Source: Halopseudomonas pelagia CL-AP6 (GTDB taxonomy: Bacteria; Pseudomonadota; Gammaproteobacteria; Pseudomonadales; Pseudomonadaceae). Taken from it: a stretch of 64,000 nt of DNA. Below the pieces are notes generated by a model that worked only from the letters and a program-made list of their open reading frames with translations, ran no database searches and was not told the origin of the DNA. Each line of letters begins with the position of its first letter. Positions within the stretch are counted from its first letter, which is position 1. Shown here one piece after another: positions 45,894 to 55,470 of this stretch. The DNA is taken from the NCBI RefSeq assembly GCF_000410875.1, contig NZ_AROI01000021.1, forward strand, positions 1 to 64,000, in the 5' to 3' direction. Both the position numbers and the translations under genes were made by a program.

Positions 45894-45962
45894 GGCGCCC
45901 GGTTCAAGGGTCGCCACCAGCAGTTTCAAAACCCCGGTCGGCTTCCCGCCCGGGGTTTTTTT
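45894..45962 (+). terminator. Attenuator hairpins and intrinsic terminator
   Basis: A first hairpin pairs GGCG-CCC (45894-45900) with GGG-T-CGCC (45908-45915). The terminator proper pairs AAAACCCCGG (45928-45937) with CCGGGGTTTT (45950-45959), ending in a run of seven T (45956-45962). Inside it CGG/CCG pairs again over a CTTC loop. It follows the leader peptide ORF directly and precedes the DAHP synthase gene by 191 bases. Confidence 0.85.
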
Positions 45963-46007
45963 ATGTTCGATCATTTGATGCTTTCCACCTATAACGAGGA
46001 TTTCACC

Positions 46008-46118
46008 ATGTACGCATACAGCACTCACAGCACGGCTTCATATCGTAACTGGCGATTTACCGGCGCCCTGCGCGCTGACTCCCGATCACTGAACCGAACG
46101 ATACATAGAGCACAATAG
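46008..46118 (+). CDS. Second small ORF rich in Tyr/Trp/Phe between terminator and DAHP synthase
   Basis: 36 codons starting ATG at 46008 behind a good ribosome binding site, ACGAGGA at 45994-46000. It begins MYAYSTHSTASYRNWRF: three Tyr, one Trp and one Phe in 17 codons, followed by an Arg-rich end. Its stop at 46116-46118 is inside a small hairpin (AGCAC 46109-46113 / GTGCT 46118-46122), and the DAHP synthase ATG is 36 bases on. It could be a second sensing ORF acting on translation, or a small protein. Confidence 0.5.
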   Translation: MYAYSTHSTASYRNWRFTGALRADSRSLNRTIHRAQ

Positions 46119-46153
46119 TGCTGTGGTGTTGAACGCCACGCAAGGAACCCAAT

Positions 46154-47266
46154 ATGAACGTCACTCTCGCTACCCTTGATAACACCCTGCATACCAGCCA
46201 GATGGATCGAGTTGACTCGGCTCAGGTTGAGCCCGTCAGCGTGAGCAACTCGCGCCACACAACGCCTTTACCCAGCCCCGCACAATTACGCCAACGCCTG
46301 CCGCGCAGCTTGGCGCTGGGCAAGCAGATAGCGCGTCAGCGCGATGCCATTCGAGCCGTGCTTAACGGCGATGATGATCGACTGTTGGTTATCGTTGGCC
46401 CCTGTTCCCTGCATGATCCCGACTCAGCCCTCGAATACGCCCAGCGCCTTTCTCAGCTAGCATCTCAGGTAGGCGATCAGTTGCTGCTAGTGATGCGTAC
46501 CTACTTTGAGAAACCCCGCACCACCGTAGGTTGGAAGGGCTTGATGTACGATCCGCATCTTGATGGCAGCAGCGACATGGCTGCGGGGTTGGCGCTTTCA
46601 CGGCGGCTGATGCTGTCCATCGCCGAGCTGGGTTTGCCGTTGGCCACCGAGCTGTTGCAGCCGATGGCGACGGGTTACCTGGACGATCTGCTCGGTTGGG
46701 CAGCGATTGGTGCTCGCACTAGCGAGTCGCAGATCCACCGGGAAATGGTCAGTGGCCTGGGTTTGCCCGTTGGCTTCAAGAACGGTACCGATGGCAGCTT
46801 GAGTATTGCCTGTGACGCGATGCGCTCGGCCGCGCACCCACACCAGCATTTCGGACTGGATGATCACGGCGGGCCTGCGTTGATCGAGACCCGTGGCAAT
46901 ATTGATACCCATCTGGTCCTGCGCGGTGGGCTTGGTGGGGCGAACTACCAGCCAGCAGCCGTAGCTGAGGCAAAACTGGCTTTGCAGCGCCAGGGTCTGG
47001 CCGCCAAGTTAATAGTCGATTGCAGCCATGCTAATAGCGGCAAGAATCCGCTGCGTCAACCCGTGGTGCTCGACTCCATTATTGATCAGCGGCTGGCCGG
47101 CGACCGAAGCTTGCGTGGTGTGATGCTGGAAAGTCACTTGTTCGATGGCTGTCAGCCGCCAAGTGCCAACCTGGAGTACGGCGTATCCATCACTGATGCC
47201 TGCCTGGGGTGGGCTGGCACCGAGCGCGCCCTGTTGCGGGCAGCCGAGCGTCTGGCACCTGCATAA
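46154..47266 (+). CDS. aroF: 3-deoxy-7-phosphoheptulonate (DAHP) synthase, class I AroFGH type
   Basis: 370 residues; joins phosphoenolpyruvate and erythrose 4-phosphate, the first step of the shikimate pathway. Motifs: LLVIVGPCSLHDPDSALEYA, MRTYFEKPRTTVGWKGL, GARTSESQIHREMVSGL, GFKNGTDG and IVDCSHANSGK. Which amino acid inhibits it (Tyr, Phe or Trp) cannot be read safely from sequence. The N-terminal ~45 residues before the core are longer than in E. coli. Expression is probably controlled by the attenuator-like region directly upstream. The symbol is used in the broad sense. Confidence 0.94.
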   Translation: MNVTLATLDNTLHTSQMDRVDSAQVEPVSVSNSRHTTPLPSPAQLRQRLPRSLALGKQIARQRDAIRAVLNGDDDRLLVIVGPCSLHDPDSALEYAQRLSQLASQVGDQLLLVMRTYFEKPRTTVGWKGLMYDPHLDGSSDMAAGLALSRRLMLSIAELGLPLATELLQPMATGYLDDLLGWAAIGARTSESQIHREMVSGLGLPVGFKNGTDGSLSIACDAMRSAAHPHQHFGLDDHGGPALIETRGNIDTHLVLRGGLGGANYQPAAVAEAKLALQRQGLAAKLIVDCSHANSGKNPLRQPVVLDSIIDQRLAGDRSLRGVMLESHLFDGCQPPSANLEYGVSITDACLGWAGTERALLRAAERLAPA

Positions 47267-47293
47267 TCCAGCAAGCCGGGCCGACGAGCTGAC

Positions 47294-49051
47294 TTATTCT
47301 GGTTTGTTGGCCTCCAGCCACTGTTCGAACTGGGCGGGTGGCAAGGGTCTTGAAACGAAGTAGCCTTGTACCTCATCACAGCCAAGGCTATCGAGAAACG
47401 CATAGGTTTGATGATCTTCTACCCCTTCAGCCACCACGCTGTAACCCAGGTCATGGGCCATGGAGATCATCCCCTTGACCAAGGTGCGGCTGCGTTTTTC
47501 CTGTTCGATACGTTGGATAAAGGAGCGGTCGATCTTGACCACTTGCGCCGGGATTTCCTGCAGGTACGCCAGGCTACTGTAACCCGTGCCAAAATCATCA
47601 ATCGCGACGCGGATGCCCGCCGTTAACAGTGCATCCAGCTGGTTCGAGGCAATGGGGCTGTAGTCCACCAGAGCGCTTTCCGTCAGTTCCACTTCTATGG
47701 ATGTAATGGGTAGGCCGTGCTGGCGCATAGCGTCGAGTAATCGGTCGACGAGGTCGGTCTCCTCCAGGTTGGAGGCGGAAATATTCACCGACATGCACAG
47801 ATCCAATCCCTGGGCTTGCCAGCGCACCGCTTGCTCAATGGCCGCCGTCATCACCCATTCCGTCAGCGGTCTGGCTAACTGAGTCTGTTCGATGATAGGG
47901 ATGAATTCAGCCGGCGAGATATTGCCCCATTCGGGATGGGTCCATCGTAGTAGGGCTTCCGCCCCGATCGTTTCACTGGAGCGCGTGGAAATACGCGGCT
48001 GGTACTCAAGATGCAGTTGGCCTGGCTGCTCCAACGCAGCGCGAAAGTCTACCAGCATCTGAAAGCGCCGCTGGTGATCCGCATCTAGCTCGCGTGAGTA
48101 CAAAGCGACGCCAGTCTCGGTCAGGCGGGCATCCAGACAGGCGCTATGGGCGGTGCGTAAAATATCGCCCGAGTGCTGATCCTCAAGCTGCAGCCGCGCG
48201 ATACCTACTACCGGGCGGACCATCACCGCAGCAGCTTCTCCGGTGGTCAGTCCACGCAGTGCTTCACGTAGGGCCACGGCCTCGCGCACTACATCATCAT
48301 CGCTATCGGCAATCAGCAGGTGCGCAAACTGGCAGGGGCCCAGATGGTAAACACGCCCACCCTCTGGTAGCGTCTTGCCGAGTAAGCGGCCTGCCGAACG
48401 CGCCAATTCCTCTACATAGGCGGGCCCCATAACGCGCTGTAGCGATCCGATGGACGCCACATCGACTACTTCGCTGAACAATACATAAACCGCTTTCGGT
48501 TGCCGCTCTCGACTCATGTCCTGAAGGTCAACGGCAAATTGACTGCGGTTGGGCAGACCGGTCAGAGGATCGAGCCGGCCATAGGCACTCTGCAGTTCAA
48601 TCTGATCCATCACCATCGCCGCCAGATCCTGCAGCACTGCCAACTCCTGATCCGTCATGTATCGGGGCTCGTTACCGAGTACGCATATTGCACCCAGGGT
48701 ATAGCCTTCACGGGTGGTTAGCGGAGCGCCGGCGTAAAAGCGGATGCCGGATTGGACCAGCACGCTGTTTTTGTAACGTGGGGAGGCGAGTAGATCAGGA
48801 ATGGTCAAGCGAGTGGAGGTTTCGGTGACTTCGCTGTCGCAAGCCTCAGAGCGCGGTATCTCTGAACGGTCAGTGCCTACGCGCGATTTGAACCATTGGC
48901 GGTTTTCATCAGTGAGTGAAATCGCCGCGATGGGCAGGTTGAACAGCTGGCTGGCCATGCGGGTGATGCGGTCAAAGCTATCGCTGGGTAGCGTATCGAG
49001 CAAATTCAATTTCTTCAGGGCATAAAGTCTGTCTTGCTCATGCACGCTCAT
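47294..49051 (-). CDS. GAF-GGDEF-EAL protein, probable c-di-GMP phosphodiesterase
   Basis: 585 residues: an N-terminal GAF domain (about 20-155; FNLPIAAISLTDENRQWFKS), a degenerate GGDEF domain in which the signature position reads LGPCQF instead of GGDEF, and an EAL domain with EALLRWTHPEWG, ELTESALVD, DDFGTGYSSLAYLQ and KIDRSFIQ intact. It therefore likely hydrolyses c-di-GMP, perhaps with GTP sensing by the dead GGDEF. No membrane helix. It converges on the DAHP synthase gene. Confidence 0.92.
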   Translation of the reverse strand: MSVHEQDRLYALKKLNLLDTLPSDSFDRITRMASQLFNLPIAAISLTDENRQWFKSRVGTDRSEIPRSEACDSEVTETSTRLTIPDLLASPRYKNSVLVQSGIRFYAGAPLTTREGYTLGAICVLGNEPRYMTDQELAVLQDLAAMVMDQIELQSAYGRLDPLTGLPNRSQFAVDLQDMSRERQPKAVYVLFSEVVDVASIGSLQRVMGPAYVEELARSAGRLLGKTLPEGGRVYHLGPCQFAHLLIADSDDDVVREAVALREALRGLTTGEAAAVMVRPVVGIARLQLEDQHSGDILRTAHSACLDARLTETGVALYSRELDADHQRRFQMLVDFRAALEQPGQLHLEYQPRISTRSSETIGAEALLRWTHPEWGNISPAEFIPIIEQTQLARPLTEWVMTAAIEQAVRWQAQGLDLCMSVNISASNLEETDLVDRLLDAMRQHGLPITSIEVELTESALVDYSPIASNQLDALLTAGIRVAIDDFGTGYSSLAYLQEIPAQVVKIDRSFIQRIEQEKRSRTLVKGMISMAHDLGYSVVAEGVEDHQTYAFLDSLGCDEVQGYFVSRPLPPAQFEQWLEANKPE

Positions 49052-49364
49052 GGCGCTATCTCGAATAAGTTATTTGAGTCCTTTCTTACTGGCCAACTTA
49101 CCGGCCCTACCGAATTAGCCATGCTCTGCTTAATTAGGTAATGAAATTAATTTAGCACAGCTTGCAGTGGTAGTTATTGAAAAGTCATTCAAGATGTTTG
49201 CACAAAGCCCGGTATAGAGCTTGCGAATGCCAACAAATAGCCCATCATCCAGTCTGCCAGGCGAGACTCTTTGCACTACTCCCTGCTGCAGTTCACGCAA
49301 CAGCTGCCTGGGCCACACCCGGTTCTCACCGAGGGTTAAAACAATTACGGGCATCAAGGCGCTT
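49052..49364. other. 313-base gap with a doubtful small ORF
   Basis: A minus-strand frame at 49130-49357 (75 codons, beginning MMPVIVLTLGENRVW) starts 8 bases after the DUF2235 gene and could be co-transcribed, but it matches no family known to me and lacks a clear ribosome binding site. The AT-rich portion at 49060-49200 probably holds the promoter of the GAF-GGDEF-EAL gene. Confidence 0.4.
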
Positions 49365-50381
49365 TCAGTCGAATAGGCTGACCTTGGTCCAATCCTCTTT
49401 GATTTGCTTTAGTAATTGGCGTAGCGCGGGGCTGGTGTATTTGGCTGCGGGGTCTTCCCAGCGTAAACGAACGCTGCGGTGTAGCTGCGATTCCGGCGCC
49501 CGTATGCTGGAGCGGCGCATGATGCGATAGAAACCCTTGTACTCGTTGTGCTTGCTGCCCAAGTGATTTGGCTGCAACTCGGTCTGCAGGTGCGGCTCCA
49601 GTTGCAAGCCCGCGGTCTGTGCTTCACGGCATATCCACAGTCCTGCGTAGTCACCCAAAGAGTGGTCTGAATAGCCGCCGCCGATATCGGTATGTACGCC
49701 GGCAAACCACACCTGTTTTAAATCAATCCCCGGTTTGAGCGTCCAGAGTGCAGGTTCGAAGTCCTCGCGGTTCTCGTCGATAGCCACCGCATGCCGCGCG
49801 TGGCGAATGATGCTGCTTGGCTCAGTGTCATGAAATAAATGCCGAGCGGTGCCGAGGGTGCCCAGAAAAGGTGCGGGTATACCCAGCGCACCAACGGTAT
49901 CGAATACGCCGATGAACTCGATGTGGGTCACATCGGCGACTGCATAGTCTTTTCTGAATGCGCGTGCTTTGGCTTCACTGGGGGAGGAGGTTGGCCCGCG
50001 CTGGCGATACAGTTCGTAAGCTGCGGCGATTTTCTCAGCATGTGCGCGTTTGAGAATGCCGCAGTTGCGGATCAGGCCGCCTAGCGAACGCACGGTGTAG
50101 GCACCACGACTGAAGCCAAACAGGAATAACTGATCACCGCTATCGTAGTTGTGCACAATAAAGCGATAGCAATCCATGATGTTTTTGTCGATGCCCTTGC
50201 CGGTCACACCCCCCGTAAGCCGGTCACCCTCAGACCCTACCCCCCAGTCGTAGAACACTACCTGTCTATTGCCTTGTGAGTCAGTGGGTGCAATTGCCTG
50301 GGCGATGCGCAGAACATGGGTAGGGGTGTCACTTTCCGGTGACTGCCAGGTGCCGTCGGCACAGATCACGATCCGTTTCAT
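49365..50381 (-). CDS. DUF2235 alpha/beta hydrolase (Tle1-like)
   Basis: 338 residues. The DUF2235 fold: ICADGTWQSP, YDWGVGS, GFSRGA with the nucleophile Ser (GxSxG), FIGVFDTVGALGIP, and HTDIGGGYSD with the probable catalytic Asp/His. Type VI secretion phospholipases of the Tle1 family share this domain, but no secretion gene, immunity gene or VgrG is near, so it may be a housekeeping lipase-like enzyme. The ATG at 50381 has GGAG 7 bases upstream, better than 50393. Confidence 0.88.
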   Translation of the reverse strand: MKRIVICADGTWQSPESDTPTHVLRIAQAIAPTDSQGNRQVVFYDWGVGSEGDRLTGGVTGKGIDKNIMDCYRFIVHNYDSGDQLFLFGFSRGAYTVRSLGGLIRNCGILKRAHAEKIAAAYELYRQRGPTSSPSEAKARAFRKDYAVADVTHIEFIGVFDTVGALGIPAPFLGTLGTARHLFHDTEPSSIIRHARHAVAIDENREDFEPALWTLKPGIDLKQVWFAGVHTDIGGGYSDHSLGDYAGLWICREAQTAGLQLEPHLQTELQPNHLGSKHNEYKGFYRIMRRSSIRAPESQLHRSVRLRWEDPAAKYTSPALRQLLKQIKEDWTKVSLFD

Positions 50382-50568
50382 CGCATTCTCCATAGCTAAT
50401 ACTGGAGCACAACTGCGGCGGTAGCCTGCACTCGTATTATGAGTGGACCGTAAGGCAGGCCTTGAAGGGCAAAACCGGTCCTCGGTTGGTTCAGCGGCTA
50501 CTGGATTCAGAGCCCGCTGTGTAAGGTATAGCGCAACCGCCGGGAAGTGGCAGGTTACGCCAGGATAT

Positions 50569-52212
50569 TTACTTTCGCGCGGTCTTGAACTGGCTTACCA
50601 GGCTATCCAGTTGTTGGGCTGCGAGTTTGAGTTTTTCGGTGTTGTCCGCCGTATCTTTGAGCTCGAACATAACCTTGTCACCCAACGCGCTGAGCTGATT
50701 CAGGCTGCTGGCGATCTCGTTCGAGGTTTGGGACTGCTGCTCTGCGGCAGCAGCGACCTGGTGGGTCATGTCGGTAATGGTCGAGACAGACGTGGCGATT
50801 GCCGCCAGTGCACTACGCGATACCTCTACCTGGGTCTGCATTTCTTCGGACTGACGATGGCTGTCATCCATCGAGCTCACCGCTTTACTAGTGCCGGCCT
50901 GCAGGCCGCTGATCATGACTTGAATTTCGTCTGTGGATTTTTGCGTGCGGCTTGCCAGGGTGCGGACCTCGTCAGCTACTACCGCGAAGCCGCGGCCCTG
51001 TTCACCTGCACGGGCGGCTTCAATCGCGGCGTTCAGGGCCAGCAGATTGGTCTGATCTGCCACTCCGCGAATGACGCTCAATACCGAACCGATGGTCTTT
51101 GAGTTTTCACTCAGCTCGCTGACCGCCTCGCCAGCCTGGGCTATCTCTTTGGCCAATACCGTCATCATGTTCGAGGTTTGGTCGGCGGTGGTGTGTCCGC
51201 GGGTGGTCTGTTCACTGGCATCCTTTGCCGCTTCAGCAGAGTCCGACATGCGCCGGGCAATTTCTTGCACTGTCGCGCTCATTTCTTCTACGGCAGAGGC
51301 GATAGTGTCCAGCTCGCTCTTCTGTTGATTGTAGGAACTCTCGGCTTTGGCCATCGCGTCGCCAACATCGCCAGCGATACTGTGGTTGCGGGCGACGACT
51401 TCGCGCAGTTGGTCAATCACGCCCGCCAGCTTGTCGGTGAAGGCGTTAAAGCCCCGGGCCAGGCCAGCAACTTCGTCGTTACCGCTGGCATCAAGGCGCT
51501 GAGTCAGATCTCCTTCGCCGGAAGATATATCATTCATCGCCCTGACCGCATGGGCCAGTGGCCGGTTGATGCTGGCTGCGATCAGTTGGTTGAAGCCGAG
51601 CAGTACCAGCAAACCAATCAGTGCCAGGATCAGCTTGGAAGTCATTTCCTGCCAGAAGACGACGTCCACATCATCCAGATAGATGCCCGAGCCCAGAACC
51701 CAGCCCCAAGGCTCAAACAGGCTGACGTAGGAGATTTTCGCTACCGGGTCCGTCACGCCAGGCTTTGGCCATTGGTAATCCACATAGCCCGCGGCGTCGG
51801 CCCTTACCCGGGTGTTCATGTCGCGAAATAGAAACTTGCCGTTGGGATCCTGTACCTCGGCAACGCTATTGCCCACCAACGCCTTGCTGAACGGGTGCAT
51901 GATCATCCGCAAATCCAGCGAATGGACCCAGAAATAGTCTTCTGCGCCGTAGCGTACTTGTTCGAGCGCAGCCATCGCTGCTGCCTGTGCCTGTGCCTCG
52001 GTCATTTCGCCGCGTTGTTGCAGGCCGTGGAAGTAGGTCAGGGTGCCCATGCCGGCTTCGACAATGTGCTGGGTTTTCAGTGCTCGGCCATCAAGCAGGC
52101 TTTTGCGAAAATCCAGCGCGAATCCGAGCACCAGCCCGAACACAATCAGCAGGGTCAGGCAGGTGACAGCGATCAATCGTTGAGAGATCGAGAAACGGCG
52201 TAATAACGTCAT
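50569..52212 (-). CDS. Methyl-accepting chemotaxis protein with single Cache domain
   Basis: 547 residues: membrane helix at about 13-31, a periplasmic sCache_2 domain ([21 protein letters not shown], then [15 protein letters not shown]), second helix at about 190-210, a HAMP domain, and the signalling hairpin with the conserved tip [29 protein letters not shown] in two parts. sCache_2 receptors often sense small carboxylic acids. No CheR-binding pentapeptide at the end. The histidine kinase gene lies 85 bases upstream. Confidence 0.95.
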   Translation of the reverse strand: MTLLRRFSISQRLIAVTCLTLLIVFGLVLGFALDFRKSLLDGRALKTQHIVEAGMGTLTYFHGLQQRGEMTEAQAQAAAMAALEQVRYGAEDYFWVHSLDLRMIMHPFSKALVGNSVAEVQDPNGKFLFRDMNTRVRADAAGYVDYQWPKPGVTDPVAKISYVSLFEPWGWVLGSGIYLDDVDVVFWQEMTSKLILALIGLLVLLGFNQLIAASINRPLAHAVRAMNDISSGEGDLTQRLDASGNDEVAGLARGFNAFTDKLAGVIDQLREVVARNHSIAGDVGDAMAKAESSYNQQKSELDTIASAVEEMSATVQEIARRMSDSAEAAKDASEQTTRGHTTADQTSNMMTVLAKEIAQAGEAVSELSENSKTIGSVLSVIRGVADQTNLLALNAAIEAARAGEQGRGFAVVADEVRTLASRTQKSTDEIQVMISGLQAGTSKAVSSMDDSHRQSEEMQTQVEVSRSALAAIATSVSTITDMTHQVAAAAEQQSQTSNEIASSLNQLSALGDKVMFELKDTADNTEKLKLAAQQLDSLVSQFKTARK

Positions 52213-52297
52213 ATGGGCTTCCCTGATTATTGTTGTAAGGGCTGAATTAAAGAATGGCAGTGAAAGTGGCCAGACTCACAGGTCGAACGATGCAAGA

Positions 52298-53446
52298 TCA
52301 TTGCTCTTCCAGAAAAGCGACGTTCGCCTTGGGCAGCACCACTGTGAAAGTGGTTCCAGCACTCTGCGTGGACTCAACGTGGACACTGCCGTTATGGGCC
52401 ATGACCAGATCTTTGACTATATAAAGACCCAGGCCTAGGTTTTTGTTTGGGTTGCCTTTCTCAAGATGTTTGCGCTTGGAGAGCTCAAAGATATTCTGTT
52501 GCCGCGATTCGGGTATCGGGTCGCCCTCGCTCTTGACGGTCAGTATTACCTTGTCATCAAGGCCTTCACAGCTCACTACTATTTCGCCTTCCGGAGCACC
52601 ATGCTGCAAGGCATTGCTGATCAGGTTTTGGCAGATTTGCCCGACGCGGCTGGCGTCCCAGTTTCCCACGCAATTCCCGGTATCCAGTTGCCTGAAACTG
52701 TGATCATGGTGTGAAGACCGAAACTCGTCTATCAACTGGCGGGCAATCTCGGCCAGGTCGGTCGGACCAAGATGGATAGTTAACCCTTCGCCAATCCGGC
52801 TTTCGGTGAAGTCCATTAAATTGTCAAGCATTTGCTTCATCCGCTGTACGCTGGCAATCATGGTGGAGCCCAACTGGTTCAGGCTGTTGTCGGCATCCTC
52901 CATGTGCTTCAGTTTTGCTGCGCCAAAGCTGAGCACCTGCAGGGGCGAGCGAAGATCATGCCCGAGCATTCCGACAAAAATATCGGAGTTCTCGATCACC
53001 GCTTCCGAGTAGCGGGCAACCGATTCTGCGAGGGCTTGATCTATGGCTTCATTGAAACGAATCAGATCCTCTAGTTCATTGGCATCTTCTTGCCGGTGCG
53101 CTGCTTCGCCTTTGAACCACAGGCGCAGGACACTGGCACGTAACGCCCTGTATTCAGCCACTAGAAGACTGATAGAAAAACCAGCGCCCAAGCGCTCATC
53201 GGCATGCACTTCGGCAGCGGTGTCCGAGTGGGAGTCGGGGCTATTGCCCTGCGACTTGGATTCTCGTTCCAATTCGGTCTGGGCGGTTTTCATGTCGCGG
53301 ACAATGTTATTCAACATCTCCTTCGCATGGTCGCGAAGGTCGATGACCTTCAAATCTCCGCCGGAAGGTTGGTTAGCGCGGGCAAAGTCTTCCCATTCCT
53401 TGAGAATGGCTTCCATATTAGCGGAAATGAATTTATCTAATCTCAT
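52298..53446 (-). CDS. Soluble sensor histidine kinase with RsbRD-like N-terminus
   Basis: 382 residues without membrane helix. The N-terminal half-helical region (about 1-150) resembles RsbRD-type sensor domains. The phospho-acceptor His is in GMLGHDLRSPLQVL, and the ATPase domain has NLISNALQHG and KNLGLGLYIVKDL. No receiver domain is fused, and no response regulator adjoins it. It sits between two chemoreceptor genes on the same strand but with its own spacing. Confidence 0.88.
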   Translation of the reverse strand: MRLDKFISANMEAILKEWEDFARANQPSGGDLKVIDLRDHAKEMLNNIVRDMKTAQTELERESKSQGNSPDSHSDTAAEVHADERLGAGFSISLLVAEYRALRASVLRLWFKGEAAHRQEDANELEDLIRFNEAIDQALAESVARYSEAVIENSDIFVGMLGHDLRSPLQVLSFGAAKLKHMEDADNSLNQLGSTMIASVQRMKQMLDNLMDFTESRIGEGLTIHLGPTDLAEIARQLIDEFRSSHHDHSFRQLDTGNCVGNWDASRVGQICQNLISNALQHGAPEGEIVVSCEGLDDKVILTVKSEGDPIPESRQQNIFELSKRKHLEKGNPNKNLGLGLYIVKDLVMAHNGSVHVESTQSAGTTFTVVLPKANVAFLEEQ

Positions 53447-53674
53447 GGCTTGCTGCTCTAGCGAGGCCTGAACTCTCGGAAAGTTTCAGACCTCAATGTG
53501 AATACCTGTTGCGCCAAGACAGGGAGGGCTCGGTCAGTTGCTGTGCTGACAGGAGTATTTCGGACTATACGGAGGCTGGCCACCCAGTACCAGCTGCAGA
53601 AGAACGCTAATGTGTGGGTTAACGCCGTTTGTTGGCCAAGTCTGTCAACGAGCACGGTTTGCCTCATGCGTTCG

Positions 53675-54988
53675 CTACTTCAATTCTTTGGCAAAGCGTC
53701 CAACGGCGTTGACCACCTGCCTGGCACCCTGTTGAATCTCTACGATAACCGTGCCGGCCTGGCCCGCCAGCGCCAGGCCCTGAGCTGCTTGCTCGCGGCT
53801 ACGGGCCATGTCGTGCACCGCCTCGTCGGCCAGGGACTGATTTTTTTCCACCACCTGGATAATCTCTTCAGTGGCCTTGCTAGTGCGGCCTGCCAACTGC
53901 CGAACTTCATCAGCCACGACCGCAAACCCTCGCCCCTGTTCGCCTGCACGGGCAGCCTCGATAGCCGCGTTGAGAGCCAAAAGGTTGGTCTGCGCCGCGA
54001 TGCCGCTGATGGTCTGGACGATCGAGCTGATCAGCAGGGACTGCTTGCCCAGTGCTTCTATGCCTTGGGTCGCGGACTCCACCTCGCGCGCTACGTGCTC
54101 CATGGTCTTGACGGTATCCTGCACGACCGAAGCGCCTCTTTCCGCACTCACATCCGTTTGCAGAGAAATCTCGTAAGCCATGCTCGCAGCCTCCCTGACC
54201 TCGGCCTCACGTTCAACCTGATCGCTGACCACGCTGGCAAATTTGACGACCTTATAGAGTTTGCCCTCGGAGTCATACACGGGATTATAACTGGCCTCTA
54301 GCCAGACACTTCGGCCCATGCTGTCGACCCGTTGAAAGCGGTTGGATACGTATTCGCCACGATTCAGGGTCTGCCAGAACTGCTTATACTCCGGCGAGGC
54401 CGTTGTTTCGGGAGTACAGAAAAGACTGTGATGTTTGCCGATAATTTGCTCGGTCGAGTAACCCATGGCTTGCAGGAATTGCTTGTTGGCGGTGATCACG
54501 TTGCCGTTCAGATCGAACTGGATCACTGCGGTGGAGCGTGCCAGCGCATCAATGAACTCTTGGTTTTCCTTGGAAACTTGAATGGTTTTGGTCACATCGC
54601 GGGCAAAGCCCTTAATGCTCAGCAACTCACCACGTTGATTTTTCAGCGGGTACCAGTTCACCCGCAGCCAGGCAAGGTTGCCGTTGCTGTGTAGGTAGCG
54701 ATAGTCGTCTGAAATCGGTTGCAGTTTAGCCACTGCAGCCCTGAAATTATGAAAGCACGGCAGTTTGCCTACGTAGCCAGGTACGATCTCTGCCATGGGG
54801 CGGCCGTGCAACTGCTCTGGCGTGTAGCCCAGTGTTTGCGCAAATTTCTGATTAACGGCGGTTATTTTAAAGTCGTTATTCAGCTCAATATACAACGCGT
54901 CGGATGCCATCAGATCCGCTAACTGACGCAACCAGTGCAGCTCCTGCTCTTGTTCTTGGAGCTTGTGCTTCAATTGCTGGTTAAACAT
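53675..54988 (-). CDS. Soluble PAS-PAS chemoreceptor (BdlA/Aer-like)
   Basis: 437 residues without membrane helix. An N-terminal coiled segment, two PAS domains (about 28-140 and 150-265; the second with [46 protein letters not shown]), and a short MCP signalling domain with [16 protein letters not shown]. The layout and many residues resemble P. aeruginosa BdlA, which controls biofilm dispersion, and PAS-type aerotaxis receptors. Which of these it does is not clear. The gene would be cytoplasmic and may bind haem or flavin in its PAS domains. Confidence 0.9.
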   Translation of the reverse strand: MFNQQLKHKLQEQEQELHWLRQLADLMASDALYIELNNDFKITAVNQKFAQTLGYTPEQLHGRPMAEIVPGYVGKLPCFHNFRAAVAKLQPISDDYRYLHSNGNLAWLRVNWYPLKNQRGELLSIKGFARDVTKTIQVSKENQEFIDALARSTAVIQFDLNGNVITANKQFLQAMGYSTEQIIGKHHSLFCTPETTASPEYKQFWQTLNRGEYVSNRFQRVDSMGRSVWLEASYNPVYDSEGKLYKVVKFASVVSDQVEREAEVREAASMAYEISLQTDVSAERGASVVQDTVKTMEHVAREVESATQGIEALGKQSLLISSIVQTISGIAAQTNLLALNAAIEAARAGEQGRGFAVVADEVRQLAGRTSKATEEIIQVVEKNQSLADEAVHDMARSREQAAQGLALAGQAGTVIVEIQQGARQVVNAVGRFAKELK

Positions 54989-55151
54989 GGCAATGTCCGT
55001 GGCGTTGTTGATATCTTATTATCGGCAACCGAACGCAATTCTTTACCCAGACAGCCAAAGCTTATTGGTCAAGCTGATACCGCATCGATAGTAGGCCATA
55101 ACTCCTATATGGATATTCCAGTGGATCAAGCTCAAGTTCAAGGCAATCTGG

Positions 55152-55289
55152 TCAAGGCCCCTGCCAGGCCATCTCACCCAGCTCGTCGAGCTGGTTTTTA
55201 CTCAACAGCTTTGCCGCTTCCTTGAACATCTCCTCTTCCTCGATATGGTGCTCAAGCAGCTCCTTGAGTAGTTCTATAGCGTTCATCAT
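55152..55289 (-). pseudogene. C-terminal remnant of a hemerythrin (HHE) protein
   Basis: A 45-codon frame (MMNAIELLKELLEHH, then IEEEEMFKEAAKLLS and LDELGEMAWQGP) equals the last third of a hemerythrin HHE domain, including the HHxEEE iron-ligand motif. A stop codon occurs 8 codons upstream in frame, and no matching N-terminal half is found in 55290-55470, so an intact four-helix bundle cannot form. It is a decayed gene or, less likely, a small functional protein. Confidence 0.65.
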
Positions 55290-55470
55290 GTCTTCCCCGT
55301 CGGGTGCTAATCAGGGTTACTGCAGGAGACGCCTCTCGTTTGCTGACAACATACGGATTCAGTCGGTTAAACCTTGGTTGTACGCCATGCATGGCTAGTA
55401 CGAGGTAACTTTTTGCCTGGCGGACAATTTGCCTGGCGGACAGTGCCGCGATCATGGGGTCTGCCTCAGC

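Noticed and set aside
49130-49357. 75-codon minus-strand ORF as a gene
   Set aside because: No family resemblance, no clear ribosome binding site, unusual composition at its end; listed only as a doubtful frame in the gap.
53458-53667. 69-codon minus-strand ORF between kinase and PAS chemoreceptor genes
   Set aside because: No conserved motif or ribosome binding site; the region is better seen as the promoter of the kinase gene.
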